NCBI GenBank assembly: GCA_020216575.1
Contig: JAIUYC010000097.1
Location: 1 to 8,816, forward strand
Source of the DNA: Coleofasciculus sp. S288
GTDB taxonomy: Bacteria; Cyanobacteriota; Cyanobacteriia; Cyanobacteriales; Coleofasciculaceae
Reading direction: 5' to 3'
Length of the DNA: 8,816 nucleotides
In this document: positions 6,187 through 8,816 of the stretch, one piece after another
Layout: every line of letters starts with the position of its first letter
Numbering within the stretch: the stretch's first letter is position 1
Translations under genes and position numbers: made by a program
The notes under the pieces: generated by a model
Told to the model about the DNA's origin: nothing
What the model saw: the letters and a program-made list of their open reading frames with translations, nothing else
The model's database searches: none

Positions 6187-6735
6187 GTGAGGAATTCAAA
6201 GTTGCCGCTTATTGAGAACTTAGAAACGGTAAGATTGGAGAGTACCAGACTAATCCTCAAACCGATTTCGCTGGACTACAAAGAAGAAGTTTTTCAGGAA
6301 TTCACAGACGAAATCACTACCTTCATGTATCCTAAATCGGCTGAAAATGTCGGGGAAACAGAGAAGGTCATCAAAACTATGCTCCAACAAATAGAAAATA
6401 AAACAGACCTGGTATTGGTAATTTTAAATAAGGAGACGTTGGAGTTTTTAGGGATTTGCGAAGTCGGAGCTATTGATACTGATACACCAGAGTTAGGGAT
6501 TTGGATAAAAAAATCAGCTCAGGGCAATGGCTTTGGTAGAGAGGCAATTCATATACTAAAAGACTGGGTAGACAAAAATTTGGAGTATGAATGTCTTTCG
6601 TATCCTGTTGATCAAAGAAATATTCCTAGCCGGAAAATCGCCGAAAGTCTCGGAGGAAAAGTATTTTGTGAGTTTCAGCGAACCAATCTAAGCGGAAATC
6701 TTCTCGACGAGGTTGAATATAGGATTTATAAATAA
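6187..6735 (+). CDS. GNAT-family N-acetyltransferase (RimJ/RimL-like)
   Basis: A 182-aa cytoplasmic acetyltransferase that would use acetyl-CoA. After the typical opening VRLESTRLILKPIS (15-28) comes a central sheet with ELGIWIKKSAQGNGFGREAI. There Q112-G-N-G-F-G117 is the acetyl-CoA pyrophosphate-binding loop (motif A), followed by VDQRNIPSRKIAESLGG (141-157), motif B. This layout is that of the RimJ/RimL group, which acetylates N-terminal amino groups or small molecules; the substrate cannot be told. The start is uncertain. GTG at 6187 has no Shine-Dalgarno sequence, whereas a TTG at 6202 has GAGG nine bases upstream, which would give 177 aa. Codons are markedly A/T-rich compared with the genes on both sides, which may indicate recent transfer. 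Confidence 0.85.
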   Translation: MRNSKLPLIENLETVRLESTRLILKPISLDYKEEVFQEFTDEITTFMYPKSAENVGETEKVIKTMLQQIENKTDLVLVILNKETLEFLGICEVGAIDTDTPELGIWIKKSAQGNGFGREAIHILKDWVDKNLEYECLSYPVDQRNIPSRKIAESLGGKVFCEFQRTNLSGNLLDEVEYRIYK

Positions 6736-6748
6736 TGTATTCATGGTA

Positions 6749-6776
6749 ACGGTAGAGTTAAGGATATGATTACCGT
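6749..6776 (+). terminator. Weak stem-loop after the acetyltransferase gene
   Basis: ACGGTA (6749-6754) pairs with TACCGT (6771-6776) around a 16-base loop, 13 bases after the stop codon. There is no following T-run, so terminator function is only a guess. Confidence 0.25.
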
Positions 6777-6824
6777 ATCTATGGCGTTTCTCGGTTGACT
6801 AAGATACATCTAGATTCACGATTC

Positions 6825-6887
6825 GTAGGGGCGGGTTTCACCAAGATATTTGCTTCCCACGGCTCAATTCAATAAACCCGTCCGTAC
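6825..6887. repeat. Inverted repeat related to the core of MITE copy B
   Basis: GTAGGGGCGGGTTT (6825-6838) pairs with AAACCCGTCCGTAC (6874-6887) at 12 of 14 positions around a 35-base loop. The GTAGGGGCG... arm is the same type of module as the perfect palindrome at 8755-8782. It lies between the acetyltransferase and DJ-1/PfpI genes, about 55 bases before the latter's start. Confidence 0.6.
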
Positions 6888-6940
6888 TCTAATCATGTGA
6901 GAGCCGCTATATCTTCTAGCACAGTGTTGAAAAGAACTTT

Positions 6941-7573
6941 ATGAACCAGCCGCTAAATGTTGCTATCTTGATTTTTGATGATGTCGAAGTGCTTGACTTT
7001 TGTGGACCTTACGAAGTCTTTGGCGTTACCGGCCAGAATGCTAACCCCAAACCTTTCCACGTCTATACCATCGCCGCAGAACAAAGACCAATTCTCGCTC
7101 GCAATCAATTAAGCGTCAACCCAAAATATAGCTTTGCTGATTGTCCTCAATCTGATATTTTGCTGATTCCAGGCGGTTATGGCACGCGCCAAGAGATGAA
7201 CAATCCCGTGGTGCTGAGCTGGATTAAAACTCATGCTGAAACCGCCCAACTCGTTTTGTCAGTTTGTACAGGTGCGTTGCTGCTGGCAAAGGTTGATTTA
7301 CTGGATGGACTGGTGGCAACGACTCACCATTTAGCTCTGGAGTTGCTGCGAGCAGCGGCTCCCAACACTGAGGTGCGAGAGAATGTAAGAGTTGTAGACA
7401 ACGGTAGAATTATCCTTTCAGCAGGAATTTCTGCTGGAATTGATATGTCGCTGTATGTCGTTGCCAAGTTGTTGGGAAAACAGGAAGCAATGGCAACAGC
7501 ACAATACATGGAATACGACTGGCGGGAAGACTCACCAATCGTGCAAGTTCAGGGAGTAGGTAGTAAGGAGTAG
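6941..7573 (+). CDS. DJ-1/PfpI family protein, isonitrile hydratase-like
   Basis: A 210-aa single-domain protein of the DJ-1/PfpI (class I glutamine amidotransferase-like) superfamily, cytoplasmic. The nucleophile elbow is SVCTGALLLA with C109. An acidic partner, D19 in VLDFCGPYEVF, is placed as in isonitrile hydratase (InhA), where an Asp and a Cys are essential. The oxyanion strand IPGGYGTR (76-83) and the ATTHH segment (126-130) also fit that subgroup. The same fold forms the N-terminal domain of AraC-type regulators, but no helix-turn-helix domain follows here. Function is therefore a hydratase, hydrolase or glyoxalase-like activity; the substrate is unknown. The start is ATG with a weak AAAAGAA upstream. 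The last codons (VQGVGSKE) and the TAG stop are read from a 14-bp tandem repeat, so the C-terminus has probably been reshaped by it. Confidence 0.85.
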   Translation: MNQPLNVAILIFDDVEVLDFCGPYEVFGVTGQNANPKPFHVYTIAAEQRPILARNQLSVNPKYSFADCPQSDILLIPGGYGTRQEMNNPVVLSWIKTHAETAQLVLSVCTGALLLAKVDLLDGLVATTHHLALELLRAAAPNTEVRENVRVVDNGRIILSAGISAGIDMSLYVVAKLLGKQEAMATAQYMEYDWREDSPIVQVQGVGSKE

Positions 7574-7580
7574 GTAGGAA
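7553..7580. repeat. 14-bp tandem repeat across the DJ-1/PfpI stop codon
   Basis: Two tandem units, GGAGTAGGTAGTAA (7553-7566) and GGAGTAGGTAGGAA (7567-7580), agree at 13 of 14 bases. Each unit is two heptads. The first unit encodes the C-terminal residues, and the TAG stop (7571-7573) lies in the second. Confidence 0.7.
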
Positions 7581-7615
7581 GATTTTCATCATGCAAGTTT
7601 TGAGCCTCCACTCAC

Positions 7616-7643
7616 AACTGATAATTCATAACTCGTAACTGGA
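7616..7643. repeat. Degenerate heptamer repeat before bvdR
   Basis: AACTGAT, AATTCAT, AACTCGT and AACTGGA follow each other in strict seven-base register, a degenerate run of an AACTCAT-like heptamer. It ends in the GGAG (7641-7644) that serves as the likely Shine-Dalgarno sequence of bvdR, so the repeat lies inside the leader or promoter of that gene. Confidence 0.5.
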
Positions 7644-7655
7644 GCGAAGCGATTA

Positions 7656-8648
7656 GTGACGCAGTTTGATAGTTCTTCTCTTCCGATTGGGGCAGGTATT
7701 GTCGGTACTGGATATGCGGCGCAGCGACGGGCTGAGGCGTTGCAGGCAGATGCGCGATCGCATTTAATTGCCGTTAGTGGTCATACCCCTGAAAAAACTC
7801 AAGAGTTTGCTCAAACTCAGGGTGCATTAGCCGTAGATTCTTGGCAAGATTTGGTGATGCATCCCGAGGTAGACTTGGTGGTAATTTGTACCATAAACCG
7901 CGACCACAGTGCGATCACTCGTGCTGCCCTCGATGCTGGAAAGCATGTCGTTGTTGAATATCCCCTCTCCCTCAACCCCACAGATGGCGAGTCGTTAATT
8001 GCGCTTGCCGAAGCAAAGGGTAAACTCCTCCATGTGGAACATATTGAACTCCTAGGCGGCTTGCATCAAGCCCTACGACAAGGATTACCAGAAATTGGTT
8101 ACGCCTTTTATGCCCGTTACGTCACCATCACACCTCAGCGCCCCGCACCAAGGCGCTGGACTTATCACCCAGAACTCTTTGGCTTTCCCTTGAGTGCTGC
8201 ACTTTCCCGCATCCAACGCTTCACGGATTTGTTTGGTGCAGTCACCTCAGTAAGTTGTCAATCTCGGTTTTGGAACGTCGATGACTATTACATTGCCTGT
8301 CTGTGTACAGCCCAACTGCACTTTGCTAATGGTTTAATTGCAGAGGTGACTTACGGCAAAGGGGAAGTATTCTGGCAAGGGTTACGCAATTTTGAGGTGC
8401 ATGGAGAGCAAGGAACGCTGCTTTTTGAGGGGGATAAAGGAAGCCTGATTCGAGGTGAGGAAAGGACACCCATTGAAGTTGGTGGGCGGCGTGGTTTGTT
8501 TGGGAAGGATACGGCTATGGTATTAGATTACTTAGTCGAAGGCACACCTCTATACCTGTCTCCAACAGATAGTTTATATGCCCTTAAGGTTGCAGATGCA
8601 GCACGTCAGTCAGCAGAAACAGGAAAGACGATAAGCCTAATGGCATAG
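7656..8648 (+). CDS. bvdR: Biliverdin reductase
   Basis: A 330-aa NAD(P)H-dependent oxidoreductase of the Gfo/Idh/MocA family that reduces biliverdin IX-alpha to bilirubin. In Synechocystis the enzyme (BvdR) is reported to be needed for normal phycobiliprotein formation. The N-terminal Rossmann fold has GIVGTGYAAQRR (14-25). The family EKP position reads EYPL (101-104), with the Tyr typical of biliverdin reductases. GKLLHVEHIELLGG (122-135) and AALSRIQRFTDLFG (181-194) match the Synechocystis protein as I remember it, and R185 falls on its catalytic arginine. The C-terminal sheet (about 130-330) would form the bilin site. Length is normal. The start is GTG with GGAG eleven bases upstream. It follows the DJ-1/PfpI gene by 82 bp in the same direction. 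Co-transcription is possible but no functional link is obvious. No heme oxygenase or phycobilisome gene is nearby. Confidence 0.88.
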   Translation: MTQFDSSSLPIGAGIVGTGYAAQRRAEALQADARSHLIAVSGHTPEKTQEFAQTQGALAVDSWQDLVMHPEVDLVVICTINRDHSAITRAALDAGKHVVVEYPLSLNPTDGESLIALAEAKGKLLHVEHIELLGGLHQALRQGLPEIGYAFYARYVTITPQRPAPRRWTYHPELFGFPLSAALSRIQRFTDLFGAVTSVSCQSRFWNVDDYYIACLCTAQLHFANGLIAEVTYGKGEVFWQGLRNFEVHGEQGTLLFEGDKGSLIRGEERTPIEVGGRRGLFGKDTAMVLDYLVEGTPLYLSPTDSLYALKVADAARQSAETGKTISLMA

Positions 8649-8691
8649 AACCACACTGTGAGAGTACGGCATCATCAACGAAGACTCTACA

Positions 8692-8709
8692 AATAGCCTA
8701 GAAGCTATT
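8692..8709 (+). terminator. Stem-loop after bvdR
   Basis: AATAGC (8692-8697) pairs with GCTATT (8704-8709) around a six-base loop, 43 bases after the bvdR stop. The stem is AT-rich and not followed by a T-run, so this is a weak terminator candidate. Confidence 0.3.
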
Positions 8710-8728
8710 CATTCACCCAGCAGGTCTA

Positions 8729-8816
8729 GGACTTACGCACAGATGCTACACAGAGTAGGGGCGAGGCATGCCTCGCCCCTACAGATGGTGGTTTAAAGGT
8801 AAATTTGCGTAAGTCC
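8729..8816. mobile_element. 86-bp MITE-like element, copy B, with perfect central palindrome
   Basis: Terminal inverted repeats GGACTTACGCA (8729-8739) and TGCGTAAGTCC (8806-8816) are perfect over 11 bases, one base longer at each end than in copy A at 2380-2465. Arms CAGATGCTACA and ATGGTGGTTTA match copy A. The centre holds a 28-base perfect palindrome without loop (8755-8782), each arm being GTAGGGGCGAGGCA or its complement. It has no coding capacity and ends at the window edge, so the right flank and any target duplication cannot be judged. It lies about 80 bp after bvdR. Confidence 0.75.

Noticed and set aside
7324..7592. Leftward ORFs opposite the DJ-1/PfpI gene
   Set aside because: Antisense shadows; the forward frame carries the nucleophile elbow and other family motifs.
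1..8816. CRISPR array, tRNA or rRNA gene, transposase
   Set aside because: No regularly spaced direct repeats, no cloverleaf, no rRNA-like conserved segments and no transposase ORF were seen.

Overview
The window looks like chromosomal DNA of a cyanobacterium, probably a multicellular (filamentous or otherwise repeat-rich) one. Three things point that way. The HIP1 octamer GCGATCGC occurs six times (205, 1977, 2980, 4788, 6077, 7754). A cyanobacterial-type biliverdin reductase is encoded. Short heptamer-based tandem repeats and small palindromic elements, typical of multicellular cyanobacterial genomes, lie between the genes. No tRNA, rRNA, CRISPR array, phage gene or transposase was seen.

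Layout from left to right. Positions 1-131 hold heptamer repeats and perhaps the tail of an unidentified gene. A nitrilase-superfamily amidase (132-944) is read leftward. Positions 945-1751 lack a confident gene but contain a stretch rich in inverted repeats (1395-1690) with one doubtful 60-codon ORF. It leads into a small conserved cyanobacterial protein of 79 aa (1752-1991). Positions 1992-2652 are non-coding and carry a cluster of three unrelated palindromic repeat elements plus a 14-bp direct repeat.

From 6028 down to 2653, three leftward genes form an envelope cluster: a short LytR-CpsA-Psr (LCP) protein without the C-terminal LytR_C domain, a three-helix membrane protein of unknown function, and a full-length LCP protein with LytR_C. 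LCP proteins attach glycopolymers to peptidoglycan, so this block probably works in cell-wall or sheath assembly. The gaps of more than 200 bp leave open whether it is one operon.

From 6187 rightward come a GNAT acetyltransferase, visibly more AT-rich than its neighbours, a DJ-1/PfpI-family protein resembling isonitrile hydratase, and biliverdin reductase (bvdR). The last links to bilin metabolism and hence phycobiliproteins. The window ends in a second copy of the 86-bp terminal-inverted-repeat element seen at 2380.

No clearly new multi-gene system is visible. The most notable material is the modular small repeats, the structure-rich stretch before the 79-aa gene, and the paired LCP genes that differ by a domain.
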